Positions 1 to 8,286 of a stretch of DNA of 64,000 nt are shown here, one piece after another; within the stretch, counting starts at the first letter, position 1, and every line of letters starts with the position of its first letter. The stretch is from Sphingobium herbicidovorans (GTDB lineage: Bacteria; Pseudomonadota; Alphaproteobacteria; Sphingomonadales; Sphingomonadaceae): NCBI RefSeq assembly GCF_002080435.1, contig NZ_CP020538.1, forward strand, positions 2,103,501-2,167,500. Reading direction: 5' to 3'. The notes beneath the pieces are model-generated. The model saw nothing but the letters and a program-made list of their open reading frames with translations. It did not search any database and was not told where the DNA came from. Position numbers and translations under genes: made by a program.

Positions 1-482
1 TCGCCCACCATGAATGTGGTTTCGCCGATTTCCTGAAATCCATGCCGTGCATAGAAGCGGCGCGCGCGGTCATTTTGCGGATAGACGGCGAGCAGCATCC
101 GCTTCGCGCCGCGATGGCGAGCATGATCGGCAAGCAATTCCATCAAGGCGTCGCCCCGGCCGCCGCCTTGCCATGGCCCGAGCAGATAGATCCGCTTGAT
201 TTCGACATCATCGCGTTCGTCGGTGAAAATGGGAAGGTCCGGGGGCGTCAGCATCGCATAGCCCACGGGCGCGCCCAGCGGCGTTTCGCCGATCAACAGG
301 TGCTGCGCCGGATCATGAAGCGCGACCCGATAATAGCTTTCCGCATGCGCCACCTGAATGTGGGCGATCAGCGCGGGCCCGGGGTGGTCGTGGGCGAAAC
401 TTGCGAGAAAAGTCGCGCCGCCCAAGAGGGAAAGCGCCGGGGCGTCTGACGGAACAGCCCGGCGCCAATGGATCGGCGTCAT
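1..482 (-). CDS. GNAT-family N-acetyltransferase (3' end outside window)
   Basis: The minus frame is open from the ATG at 482 to the window edge, giving about 160 residues without a stop; the C-terminus lies outside. The GNAT acetyl-CoA-binding core is visible: a strand reading VEIKRIYLL, then GPWQGGGRGDALM (the Q/R-x-x-G-x-G/A loop), and late in the fold YPQNDRARRFYARHGFQ, the usual alpha4/beta7 segment ending in the FY-x-x-x-GF signature. It probably acetylates a small molecule or a protein N-terminus; the substrate cannot be read from the sequence. It starts 11 bp after the sixA stop and is likely the last gene of the dinG-sixA-GNAT run. Confidence 0.8.
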   Translation of the reverse strand, partial: MTPIHWRRAVPSDAPALSLLGGATFLASFAHDHPGPALIAHIQVAHAESYYRVALHDPAQHLLIGETPLGAPVGYAMLTPPDLPIFTDERDDVEIKRIYLLGPWQGGGRGDALMELLADHARHRGAKRMLLAVYPQNDRARRFYARHGFQEIGETTFMVG

Positions 483-493
483 GACGCCGCCTT

Positions 494-1036
494 TCAGCGG
501 GAACCCGGACCCAAGGCCGGATCAAGGTCGCGCGGACGCGTAAAGCTGACCAGCGTTGCGGTATCCTGCCGGACGTCCGCCCAATGGTCGATGGCCAGAT
601 CCATCACGGCGAGGCTGGCGGTCGGGAACTTGACCTCCACATCCTCGCGCAAAGGGCTGGCGCCGTCATCGGGCACCAGTTCCAGGATCAATTCTTCAAG
701 TCCCGGATTATGCCCTGCCATGATGACGTTGTCCGCCCTGTCGGGCAGATCGCGAATGACGTCCATCAGAGTCGCAACGGACGCCAGGTAGATGCGCCGG
801 TCCCAATGGGGCTCCAACGGATTGCCATAGCCATCCAGAAAAGTGTCGAGAGTCTGCACGACCCGCGTGGCGGGAGAGGCGATCAACAGGTCAAACTGCA
901 TCTTGCGGTTGCGGGCAAACTGACCGACCAACAGCGCCGCCTTTTCCCCTCGCCGGTTAAGCGGACGGTCGAAGTCGCGCTCGACCGGGTCATCCCAATC
1001 GGACTTGGCATGGCGCAACAGGGTCAACCGCTTCAT
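494..1036 (-). CDS. sixA: SixA-like histidine phosphatase
   Basis: 180-residue protein of the histidine phosphatase (phosphoglycerate mutase-like) superfamily. The N-terminus carries LLRHAKSDWDD, where the RHA histidine is the phospho-acceptor, and a second conserved histidine sits in AGHNPGLEEL. This short form matches SixA, which removes phosphate from histidine on phosphotransfer proteins such as HPt domains or PTS components; the real target here is unknown. It should be cytoplasmic, with no signal peptide. The start codon overlaps the end of the upstream helicase gene by 4 bp, so the two are translationally coupled. Confidence 0.85.
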   Translation of the reverse strand: MKRLTLLRHAKSDWDDPVERDFDRPLNRRGEKAALLVGQFARNRKMQFDLLIASPATRVVQTLDTFLDGYGNPLEPHWDRRIYLASVATLMDVIRDLPDRADNVIMAGHNPGLEELILELVPDDGASPLREDVEVKFPTASLAVMDLAIDHWADVRQDTATLVSFTRPRDLDPALGPGSR

Positions 1037-3783
1037 TTTTGCTCCAGGTCGAGGGTGCCGGATTCGACTCCCTGATGCCCTAGCGCCATGCTGTCGCCAA
1101 GACCAGCACGGGAATGGGCGCTGACCGCGATGATCGCTTCGTCCAGCGTCATGCGGCGGATTGGCGTGCCTGCCGGAAAGGCGCTCAGCAAGCGGCTGGG
1201 CATGGCGGCAGACAGGATGACGAAGCTGCCGCGATCCTCGGCGCGGCGGATAAGGCGGCCGAATGCCTGCGCGAGCCGGGCGCGGATCAGCCGGTCGTCA
1301 TAGGCTGCGCCGCCTCCGGCCAGGCGGCGTGCGGCGTGCAGCACCGTCGGCTTGGACCATGGCACGCCCTCCATCACCACCAGCCGCAGCGAATGACCCG
1401 GCACATCGACGCCGTCGCGCAGGGCGTCGGTGCCGAGCAGCGATGCGCGCGGATCGTCGCGGAAAATGTCGATCAGCGTGCCGGTGTCCATCGGATCGAC
1501 ATGCTGCGCGTAAAGCGGCAGCCCGGCACGTGCCAGGCGATCGGCGATTCGGGCGTGGACGGCGCGCAAACGCCGGATGGCGGTGAACAGGCCGAGCGTG
1601 CCGCCGCCCGCTGCCTCGATCAGCCGTCCATAGGCGCCCGACAGCGCGGCTATGTCGCCACGCTTGATGTCGGTCACGATCAGCACTTCGGCGCGGTCGG
1701 CATAGTCGAACGGACTGTGCGCCTCAAACTGCTGCGCGCCATGGGGCAGGTGGCTTGCCCCGCTGCGGCTTTCGGCATTGTCCCAATCGCCGCCGCCTTT
1801 TAGCGTTGCCGATGTGATGAGCACGCCCTGCGCCGGTTTCAGCACCGTTTCGGCAAGCGGCCGGGTGGGATCGAGCCAGTGGCGATGAATGCCGATATCG
1901 AATTCTCGCCCTTCGATCCGGTCAACGGTCATCCAATCGACGAAGTCGGCGTCCGCAGGGCCGCCGATCCGCGCGAGCAGCGCCAGCCAGGCAGCAAGCA
2001 GGTCGCGCCGCCAGCCGAGCGAGGCAATCGCCCCTTCGATGCGGGCGCGGGCTGCGCCGTCCAGCCAGTCGGGCGCATCCTCTATCACCGCTTCCAGCCG
2101 CTTGGCGAGGCGGGTGAGCGGACGCAACAGGCCATCGAGGGCAAGCGCCGCTTCCTGCGCCGCTTCGACCAGCGGGCCATCCGGTTCGGTCAGTTCCGTT
2201 TCCAGCCCGTACCCCGCATCCGCGTCACCCATGTCCGCGGCGCGGGCATAGACGGTGCCCCGCACGGCGGCGAGCAACTCTTCAAGCGGCCCGAACGGTT
2301 CGCCCGCGACAATGCGCTTAAGCCATTCATCGGCCGGCAAAGCGCGCGCGGCGTCGGCTGCGGCCCGGATCGCCTCGCCGCCTTCCTCATCATAGCTGGC
2401 GAGGTCGGACAGCCGCGCGGCAAGGCCCCGGCGGCGACCGCGCGAATTGCCCTCTGGTCCCATCACCCATCGCCGCAGTTCGATCGCCTCATGCCCGGAC
2501 AGCGCGACCGAAAAGGTGGAGTCCGCAGCGTCGAAGAGATGATGCCCCTCGTCGAAGATGATGCGTTGCGGCCGCTGGCCCGTTTCGCGCCCCCGCGCGG
2601 CGTTGATCATCACCAGCGCGTGATTTGCGATGACGATGTCCGCATCGGCCGACGCGCGAGCGGATCGTTCGATGAAGCATTTGCGATAGTGCGGGCAGCC
2701 CGCATAGATGCACTCGCCGCGCCGGTCGGTGAGCGCGGTCGATCCGTTGCGCCGGAACAGCGTCGGCAGCCAGCCGGGCAGGTCGCCGCCGATCATGTCG
2801 CCATCCTTGCTGAACGCAGCCCAGCGCGCGACCAGTTGGGCCAGGATAGCGGCTCGCCCGGCAAAGCCGCCTTGCAACGCATCCTCCAGGTTCAGCAGGC
2901 AGAGATAATTTTCGCGCCCTTTGCGGACGACTACCCGCCGCGCCGCCACAGCAGGATCGGGAAAGAGGCGCAGGGATTCGCGGTCCAGCTGCCGCTGAAG
3001 CGCCTTTGTATAGGTGGATATCCAGACCGTGCCCTGAGCCTCTGACGCCCAGAGGGATGCGGGCGCGAGATAGCCCAGCGTCTTGCCGATGCCCGTGCCC
3101 GCTTCGGCAAGCAGCATGTTGGGCTGGTCGCGATGCTTGCGCGGGCGGAAACTTTCTACGGCGGCGGCGGCATAGGCGCGCTGGCCGGGACGGCTTTCCG
3201 CGCCGCTGCCGGTCAGATGCACCAGCCGCGCCAACACCGCCTGATCGTTGAGGGAAACGGTGCGCGGGGCCGGTCTGGGCTGAGCTTCCTCCCATTCGGG
3301 GAGGCGGGAGAAGAGCCACCGCTCCGCTTGTGCGGGCCGGGCGATGCGCGGGGCGACAAGGGGCGCCCATGGCCAGCGCAGCCGGTGCAGCGACTGGGCC
3401 GAGGTCCAGCCACCCTCCCGCTCCAGCCAGTTGGGGGAGCCGAGCGTGTCGAGTAGCGCCGCCGTCGCGCTTTGCAGCAGTTGGGGGATGTCCGCTTCGG
3501 TCGCCGGACGTTTCAGCTCCAGCGCTTCGGCCAGCCCCTTCGGCGTCGGCACGAGGAAGCGTGCCGGATGAACGAAGGCCCATAGCTCCAGCAGATCGAG
3601 GCCATTGAGGTCAGGATAGCCCAGCCGCTGGCCGGTGAGCGGCGCGTTGAGCAGCAGGGTGGGCGTTTCCGCCGCGCGGGCGATCGCGGCGCCCTTGGCC
3701 ACCGCCTGCGTCGAGCCGCCTTCGCGCAGCCAGATGCCGCCGTGACTGGCGTGAAGGGCAGGCAGGGCGGCAGGATCAATCAC
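1033..3783 (-). CDS. DinG/XPD-family ATP-dependent DNA helicase
   Basis: 916-residue superfamily 2 helicase. Walker A is seen around residue 230 (EAGTGIGKT) and the DEAH-type Walker B as FDEGHHLFD near 412. Between them is a cysteine cluster (C-x5-C-x5-C in CIYAGCPHYRKC, with an earlier Cys near 305), the place where DinG/XPD proteins bind a 4Fe-4S cluster. The C-terminal half has helicase motifs V and VI (LLGTDALRDGVDVPG; QAFGRLIRR). The family unwinds 5'-tailed DNA, R-loops and repair intermediates. It is larger than E. coli DinG (about 716 aa) but in the range of alphaproteobacterial members. It is the first gene of the run continuing into sixA. Confidence 0.88.
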   Translation of the reverse strand: MIDPAALPALHASHGGIWLREGGSTQAVAKGAAIARAAETPTLLLNAPLTGQRLGYPDLNGLDLLELWAFVHPARFLVPTPKGLAEALELKRPATEADIPQLLQSATAALLDTLGSPNWLEREGGWTSAQSLHRLRWPWAPLVAPRIARPAQAERWLFSRLPEWEEAQPRPAPRTVSLNDQAVLARLVHLTGSGAESRPGQRAYAAAAVESFRPRKHRDQPNMLLAEAGTGIGKTLGYLAPASLWASEAQGTVWISTYTKALQRQLDRESLRLFPDPAVAARRVVVRKGRENYLCLLNLEDALQGGFAGRAAILAQLVARWAAFSKDGDMIGGDLPGWLPTLFRRNGSTALTDRRGECIYAGCPHYRKCFIERSARASADADIVIANHALVMINAARGRETGQRPQRIIFDEGHHLFDAADSTFSVALSGHEAIELRRWVMGPEGNSRGRRRGLAARLSDLASYDEEGGEAIRAAADAARALPADEWLKRIVAGEPFGPLEELLAAVRGTVYARAADMGDADAGYGLETELTEPDGPLVEAAQEAALALDGLLRPLTRLAKRLEAVIEDAPDWLDGAARARIEGAIASLGWRRDLLAAWLALLARIGGPADADFVDWMTVDRIEGREFDIGIHRHWLDPTRPLAETVLKPAQGVLITSATLKGGGDWDNAESRSGASHLPHGAQQFEAHSPFDYADRAEVLIVTDIKRGDIAALSGAYGRLIEAAGGGTLGLFTAIRRLRAVHARIADRLARAGLPLYAQHVDPMDTGTLIDIFRDDPRASLLGTDALRDGVDVPGHSLRLVVMEGVPWSKPTVLHAARRLAGGGAAYDDRLIRARLAQAFGRLIRRAEDRGSFVILSAAMPSRLLSAFPAGTPIRRMTLDEAIIAVSAHSRAGLGDSMALGHQGVESGTLDLEQK

Positions 3784-3924
3784 TCGACCGGCTTAGGCGA
3801 GCAGGAACAAAAGAGAAACTGGAAAAAGGATCGGTTCAGCTTATGCGGCGACCCAATCCACCAATGCCGCACGAGCACGGAAAGGCGTTCCATTTCGTCC
3901 CGCGCGGAGCTAGGGGCTTGCACC

Positions 3925-5502
3925 ATGACCGTGTCCGATATTCTCCGCACCGCCGCGCAGGCGTCGAAGGCCTGGCCCTATGAAGAAGCGCGCAAGCTGC
4001 TGAAGCGTTACCAGAATGGCGCGCCCGATAAAGGGCATATCCTGTTCGAAACCGGCTATGGTCCTTCGGGCCTGCCGCACATCGGCACATTCAACGAAGT
4101 GCTGCGCACCACCATGGTTCGCAACGCCTATCACGCGCTGTCGGACATACCGACCCGGCTGATCGCGTTTAGCGACGACATGGACGGGCTGCGCAAGGTG
4201 CCCGACAATGTGCCCAACCAGGCGATGCTGATCGAGTATCTGGGCAAGCCGCTGACGCAGGTGCCTGATCCGTTCGAGAAGTTCGAGAGTTTCGCGCATC
4301 ACAATAATGCGATGCTGTGCGACTTTCTCGATCGGTTCGGCTTTGAATATGAGTTTGTTTCGGCCACCGACCGATACAAGTCTGGCGCGTTCGACGACGC
4401 GCTGAAAAATGTCCTGCGCCATTATCAGGACATCATGGACATCATGCTGCCAACGCTGCGCAAGGAGCGGCAGGCTACCTATTCGCCGGTCCTGCCGATC
4501 AGCCCGAAGAACGGTGTCGTGTTGCAGGTGCCGGTCGAGGTGCTCGACGCCGACGCCGGGATCGTCAGGTTCGAGGATGAAGGCGAGATCGTCGAACAGT
4601 CGATCCTGTCGGGTGGGGCCAAGTTGCAATGGAAGGTCGATTGGGCGATGCGCTGGGTCGCGCTGGGCGTCGATTATGAGATGGCGGGCAAGGATCTTAT
4701 CGATTCCGTCACCCAGTCGTCGAAAATCTGCCGCGCGCTTGGCGCTCGCCCGCCCGAAGGCTTTAACTATGAGATGTTCCTGGACGAGAAGGGGGAGAAA
4801 ATCTCCAAGTCCAAGGGCAATGGCCTCAGCCTTGAACAATGGCTGACCTATGGTCCGCAGGAAAGCCTGGCTTTCTACGCCTACCGCGAGCCGAAGAAGG
4901 CCAAGCAGTTGCACATGGGCGTCATCCCCCGCGCGGTGGACGAATATTGGCAGTTCCGGGGCAACTATCCCAATCAGGCGATCGAGCAGCAGCTCGGAAA
5001 CCCCGTCCATCACATCCATGACGGGAAGCTGCCGGATGGCAAGTTGCCGGTCACGTTCGGTCTGCTGCTGAACCTGGTCGGTGTGATGGGCGATGCCAGC
5101 CGTGATCAGGTCTGGGGCTATCTGCGCAACTATGTTGAGGACGCCAGCGCCGAAACCTATCCGGAGCTGGATGCGCTGATCGGCCATGCGCTTGCCTATC
5201 ACCGCGATTTCGTAGCGCCGACGCTCAAGCGCCGGGCGCCGGAAGCCAATGAGGCAGCAGCCCTGCGCAAACTGGACGAGGAACTGGCGGCGTTGCCAGC
5301 GGATGCAAGCGCCGAGGATATCCAGAACATCATCTATGCTCTGGGCAAGGACGAAACCTATGGTTTTGCCGAACTTCGTGACTGGTTCAAGGCGCTGTAC
5401 CAGACGCTGCTTGGTGCGGATCAGGGCCCGCGAATGGGCAGTTTCATCGCGCTTTATGGCATCGAAAACAGCCGCCGCCTGATCGCCGAATCGCTGGGCT
5501 GA
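3925..5502 (+). CDS. lysK: Class I lysyl-tRNA synthetase
   Basis: 525-residue class I LysRS, the archaeal-type enzyme that replaces class II LysRS in many alphaproteobacteria; it charges tRNA-Lys in the cytoplasm. The class I signatures are clear: PHIGT at about residues 50-54 (HIGH motif) and KISKSKG at about 291-297 (KMSKS loop). Length fits the family. The frame is open further upstream to 3742, but homology begins at the ATG at 3925 (MTVSDILRTAAQ), so that start is used. It is transcribed away from the dinG gene. The stop is followed within 4 bp by a candidate EcfG promoter. Confidence 0.93.
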   Translation: MTVSDILRTAAQASKAWPYEEARKLLKRYQNGAPDKGHILFETGYGPSGLPHIGTFNEVLRTTMVRNAYHALSDIPTRLIAFSDDMDGLRKVPDNVPNQAMLIEYLGKPLTQVPDPFEKFESFAHHNNAMLCDFLDRFGFEYEFVSATDRYKSGAFDDALKNVLRHYQDIMDIMLPTLRKERQATYSPVLPISPKNGVVLQVPVEVLDADAGIVRFEDEGEIVEQSILSGGAKLQWKVDWAMRWVALGVDYEMAGKDLIDSVTQSSKICRALGARPPEGFNYEMFLDEKGEKISKSKGNGLSLEQWLTYGPQESLAFYAYREPKKAKQLHMGVIPRAVDEYWQFRGNYPNQAIEQQLGNPVHHIHDGKLPDGKLPVTFGLLLNLVGVMGDASRDQVWGYLRNYVEDASAETYPELDALIGHALAYHRDFVAPTLKRRAPEANEAAALRKLDEELAALPADASAEDIQNIIYALGKDETYGFAELRDWFKALYQTLLGADQGPRMGSFIALYGIENSRRLIAESLG

Positions 5503-5505
5503 ACC

Positions 5506-5530
5506 GGAACATTCGGGGCGTCCAAGCGTT
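5506..5530 (+). promoter_or_regulatory. Consensus EcfG-type promoter (GGAAC-N16-CGTT)
   Basis: GGAAC at 5506-5510, a 16-bp spacer and CGTT at 5527-5530 match the alphaproteobacterial general stress sigma factor EcfG consensus (GGAAC-N16/17-cGTT) exactly. It points on the plus strand into the gap after lysK, where no annotated gene lies on that strand. Expected transcription start is near 5537. Confidence 0.55.
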
Positions 5531-5559
5531 CTTGCTCTGGTCCACCCCCTTTCGGACTG

Positions 5560-5652
5560 ATGGCGCGCCTTGAGTGCGTCATCGGCCGCGCCTGCTCGGA
5601 GACGAGCGGCGCGGCCAAGGGGCTTCTTGAAATCAACTCTTCGTCTTGCTGA
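5560..5652 (+). other. Possible stress-induced small transcript: 30-codon ORF and strong hairpin
   Basis: Downstream of the EcfG-type promoter is a 30-codon ORF (5560-5652, beginning MARLECVIGR, three cysteines) without a good ribosome binding site. Within it lies a strong hairpin: arms GGCCGCGCC-T-GCTC (5584-5597) and GAGC-GGCGCGGCC (5604-5616), 13 pairs with one bulge. No T-run follows, so it is not a simple intrinsic terminator. It could be an sRNA, a small protein gene or simply an untranslated region; coding is unproven. Confidence 0.3.
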
Positions 5653-5698
5653 GCGAGGCCCAGGCGCACTCCATATATGGAAATGCCGCGATAAGCGC

Positions 5699-5728
5699 GG
5701 CGGCTCTGAGCGAGTGCCCAGAGCCGCC
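5699..5728. terminator. Hairpin between lysK region and RcnB-like gene
   Basis: Perfect 10-bp stem GGCGGCTCTG (5699-5708) / CAGAGCCGCC (5719-5728) with a 10-nt loop, 21 bp after the stop of the minus-strand RcnB-like gene. A second small stem (GCCGCG/CGCGGC, 5685-5701) overlaps it. T-runs are weak on both sides, but placement between convergent transcripts suggests a bidirectional terminator or RNA-stabilising stem. Confidence 0.5.
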
Positions 5729-5749
5729 TTCATTCACATCATGCTGGCG

Positions 5750-6223
5750 TTACCAGAAGAAGCCACGATGGACCTGCATTACCCGGCCGCTGCGAACATT
5801 CACCAGCAGCACATCATTATAGTGCCTTACCCAGCGGAGGTTCCGATTGCCCGGACGGGGCAGGCGGTAACGATTCGGGTCAGCGATATAGTAGCGCGAG
5901 TTGTAGTAGTTCGGGCGCAACCGCGAACCGACTTCCCAACGATTGTAGCGGAACGGGGCCCGCCAGTTGCCGCCGCGATAAACGTCGCGGTGGGAGCGGC
6001 GATAGTCGCGCCAGTCTTCGCGCAGTTCCTGCCTGGCGTCGCGGACGTCGCGCCGCTGTTCGCGCACATCGCGGCGGTCGCCGTAGCGCCGTGCATCGCG
6101 AAGTTCCCGCTGTTCCTGCCGCAGGTCACGCGCACTGTCACGGACCTCGCTGCGCGATTGGGCCATGACAGCCGTCGGCATCGCAGTTGCGGCAATAAGC
6201 CCGAGGATGATAAACTTACGCAT
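5750..6223 (-). CDS. RcnB-family secreted protein
   Basis: 157-residue exported protein. The start is the ATG at 6223, with GGGAGA placed as ribosome binding site; the longer open frame lacks one. A signal peptide (MRKFIILGLIAATAMPTAVMA) is followed by a very Arg/Asp/Glu-rich helical stretch with RDVREQRRDVRDA-like heptads (residues about 30-75). The C-terminal RcnB module has the DPNRYRLPRPG and LRWVRHYNDVLLVN elements and ends in FFW. E. coli RcnB is periplasmic and affects Ni/Co homeostasis; for sphingomonad relatives the role is unproven. A candidate EcfG promoter lies about 47 bp upstream. A paralogue lies at 7190-8053. Confidence 0.82.
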   Translation of the reverse strand: MRKFIILGLIAATAMPTAVMAQSRSEVRDSARDLRQEQRELRDARRYGDRRDVREQRRDVRDARQELREDWRDYRRSHRDVYRGGNWRAPFRYNRWEVGSRLRPNYYNSRYYIADPNRYRLPRPGNRNLRWVRHYNDVLLVNVRSGRVMQVHRGFFW

Positions 6224-6269
6224 ATATATTCTCCCATCAGCTTGGCGGACTGAACCGGCGGGGGAACTA

Positions 6270-6294
6270 AACCTGTTTCCCAAGCGCGGGTTCC
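6270..6294 (-). promoter_or_regulatory. Candidate EcfG-type promoter for RcnB-like gene
   Basis: Read on the minus strand: GGAAC (6294-6290), 16-bp spacer, GGTT (6273-6270). The -35 matches EcfG exactly and the -10 keeps the GTT. It lies about 47 bp before the start codon of the RcnB-like gene, a sensible distance. One mismatch from consensus. Confidence 0.4.
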
Positions 6295-6412
6295 GCTGCC
6301 AACAGACATGCTTATGCCGCCATGCCGCTGAATGGGTCGAGAACGGGACTGTCAGGAATCAGTCATTTATGTCGCGAATTGTAACCACGCTCTGAACGCA
6401 GGGCGTCGCCGT

Positions 6413-7090
6413 TCAGGAAGTCCAGGGCCGTTCCCGAAACCATTTGGTCACCACATATTTCGTGCCCTTTTCAACAGGGCGTGCGGCGTGAATGCTCAAT
6501 GGATTGGGTGCGCCATCCGGCTTCATATTGTTCCAGACGAGGATCATGCCTTCGACTGGCGGCACCATGAATTCGCAATGTGGGAAGTGCGTCTCTCCCC
6601 CCGATTCCACATGCGACAGATAGACCATGGCGGTCCAGCTGCGCTGGCCCCCGGTCTTCATCATCGCGGGCCAGTAGCTGGTGGTGACGGGGAAATAGTC
6701 GCAATGCGCTTTATATTCCTGCCCCGGAGCATAGCGCTGCCCCTGCAGCGTTTCCCCATTTTCCGGCGGCAGCCCGGTCAGCGCGCAAATGCGATCGCTG
6801 ATACGGGCGACCAGAGGATCCCATCGATCGAGATTGCAGCTGTGGCTGGTGCGGTATTCGGGGTTTGCGCTGCCGGAGAACAATGTGGAAGGCTGGGCGT
6901 CGGCATCGACCATTGCGCGCAGCGCCGCGCACTCGTCAGCACTGAGGAAATTGTGGCGGCCATAGATTTCGAGGCCGGGGGCGTCGATGCGGCTGACCAT
7001 GGGGTTGCGGTCCAGCTTCGTCCGCACCGCCTCGCCGATTTGCGCCCGCACGCTTGAAGCGATGCCGCCATCATCGATCACATCCGTCAT
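6413..7090 (-). CDS. 2OG-Fe(II) oxygenase, prolyl 4-hydroxylase-like
   Basis: 225-residue protein with the P4Hc double-stranded beta-helix. The iron triad is visible: H-x-D in HCDYFPVT (about residues 129-132) and the distal His in LSIHAARPV (about 198), followed by the 2-oxoglutarate-binding Lys in KGTKYVVTKWFRERPW. The GGETHFPHCEF segment is also typical. It should hydroxylate a protein or peptide residue using O2 and 2-oxoglutarate. There is no signal peptide, so it is cytoplasmic. It sits alone between two RcnB-like genes on the same strand; the 99-bp gap to the next gene upstream holds a terminator. Confidence 0.85.
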   Translation of the reverse strand: MTDVIDDGGIASSVRAQIGEAVRTKLDRNPMVSRIDAPGLEIYGRHNFLSADECAALRAMVDADAQPSTLFSGSANPEYRTSHSCNLDRWDPLVARISDRICALTGLPPENGETLQGQRYAPGQEYKAHCDYFPVTTSYWPAMMKTGGQRSWTAMVYLSHVESGGETHFPHCEFMVPPVEGMILVWNNMKPDGAPNPLSIHAARPVEKGTKYVVTKWFRERPWTS

Positions 7091-7133
7091 GCCCGCTTCC
7101 TGCCCCGGCCTTTCGTTTCTCGTAAATGAAAAT

Positions 7134-7160
7134 GAGCCCGAAGCACATGGCTCCGGGCCC
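7134..7160 (-). terminator. Terminator after second RcnB-like gene
   Basis: On the minus strand a 10-pair stem (7160-7151 with 7143-7134, two G-U pairs, 7-nt loop) is followed by the T-rich tract ATTTTCATTT, about 30 bp after the stop of the RcnB-like gene that ends at 7190. Confidence 0.6.
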
Positions 7161-7189
7161 AGCAGATCATTGAGGATCGTTCATTCGCC

Positions 7190-8053
7190 TTACCAGAAGA
7201 ACTCGTGGATCACGTCAACGACATAGCCATCGCGGATATCGACCAGCAAGGCATCGTCATAGTAGCGGACCCATCTCAGCGTCCCATAGGCAGGGGGGAG
7301 ACGATAGGAATAGGGATCGTTGATCCAGTAGCTATTGGAAAACAGCAGGCCGTTCAGGAAGATCCCGGTCGAAAAGCGGGTGTAACCATAGCTCCATCCG
7401 CGCGGCGCATAATAGCGGCCGATCCGGTAGCGATCGCTATAGCGCGAGCGGTAGCTCCGCCAATCATATCGGCGATCCTGCCGCCAGTCATTGTCCCAGC
7501 GCCGCTGCCCGTGCCACCGCGTCCGGTCATCGAAGCGGCGTGCGTCGGCCAGACTGCCACGCCAATGGCCACCGCTGTTCACCCGGTTGTCGCGGCGATT
7601 GTCCCGCCATTCCGGGCGCTGCGCCTGGCGATTGTCGCGCCAGTCCTGACGGCCGCTGGTCCGGCGATCATCCCGCGATTGGCGGCGGTCGTTGTCAGCA
7701 CGATCCCGGACCCTCGCGTCGCCGCGCAAGGCATCGCGTGACACAGCGACACGGCCCTCAGCGCGGTTCCATTGCCGGTCAGGCTGCTGCTGCCGACGGT
7801 CAGCCTGCGGCTGTGCCGGCCTGCGATCGGCCTGACGCTGCTGCTGCCAGCGCTGCCCCTGATCGCGTGCGCCGGCGTCGCTGCGCGGACCGCGCTGATC
7901 GCCGCCACGGCGCGCGTTGCCGTCAGGGCGCCCGGCCCTCTCTTCGCTGCGACCGCGCCATCCATCTTCCCGACCTTGAGCGTAAGCCGGAGCAATGCCG
8001 CCCAAAACCGTTGCGGACATAAGTCCCGCCAACATCAAATTCTTCAGCATCAT
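7190..8053 (-). CDS. RcnB-family secreted protein, long form
   Basis: 287 residues from the ATG at 8053 (the frame stays open to 8086; ATG 8050 and 8074-8077 are alternatives). A signal peptide (MLKNLMLAGLMSATVLGGIAPAYA) is followed by roughly 150 residues rich in Arg, Asp, Gln and Gly with many RQDWRDNR-like repeats, then a C-terminal RcnB module (DPYSYRLPP, LRWVRYYDDALLVD) that again ends in FFW. The low-complexity linker is much longer than in the paralogue at 5750-6223. Likely periplasmic; function unproven. The repetitive basic/acidic region may bind metal or the cell wall, but that is inference. Confidence 0.8.
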   Translation of the reverse strand: MMLKNLMLAGLMSATVLGGIAPAYAQGREDGWRGRSEERAGRPDGNARRGGDQRGPRSDAGARDQGQRWQQQRQADRRPAQPQADRRQQQPDRQWNRAEGRVAVSRDALRGDARVRDRADNDRRQSRDDRRTSGRQDWRDNRQAQRPEWRDNRRDNRVNSGGHWRGSLADARRFDDRTRWHGQRRWDNDWRQDRRYDWRSYRSRYSDRYRIGRYYAPRGWSYGYTRFSTGIFLNGLLFSNSYWINDPYSYRLPPAYGTLRWVRYYDDALLVDIRDGYVVDVIHEFFW

Positions 8054-8286
8054 CTTCGCTTTCAAAAGGGGCATCATGCCCCGCATATTGCTGCTTTATG
8101 ACCATGGCGATGTCGCGATGCTGAACTCTTCTGTCAGCTATCCGAAAGAATCGTTGCGGTAAGGCTGGCTTTGCTGCTGGTCTGACCCGGATCATTACAG
8201 CAGAAAATCGACCAACCGCTTCCCTGCCGGAAGAAAAGCTGATCCAGATCAGTGCAGACAGGTTTCACAGCTTTTAGGAACGACCA

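Noticed and set aside
3910..5733. 607-residue open frame on the minus strand opposite lysK
   Set aside because: It is the mirror of a strongly conserved class I LysRS gene; its sequence has no domain motifs and the composition of a GC-rich antisense frame.
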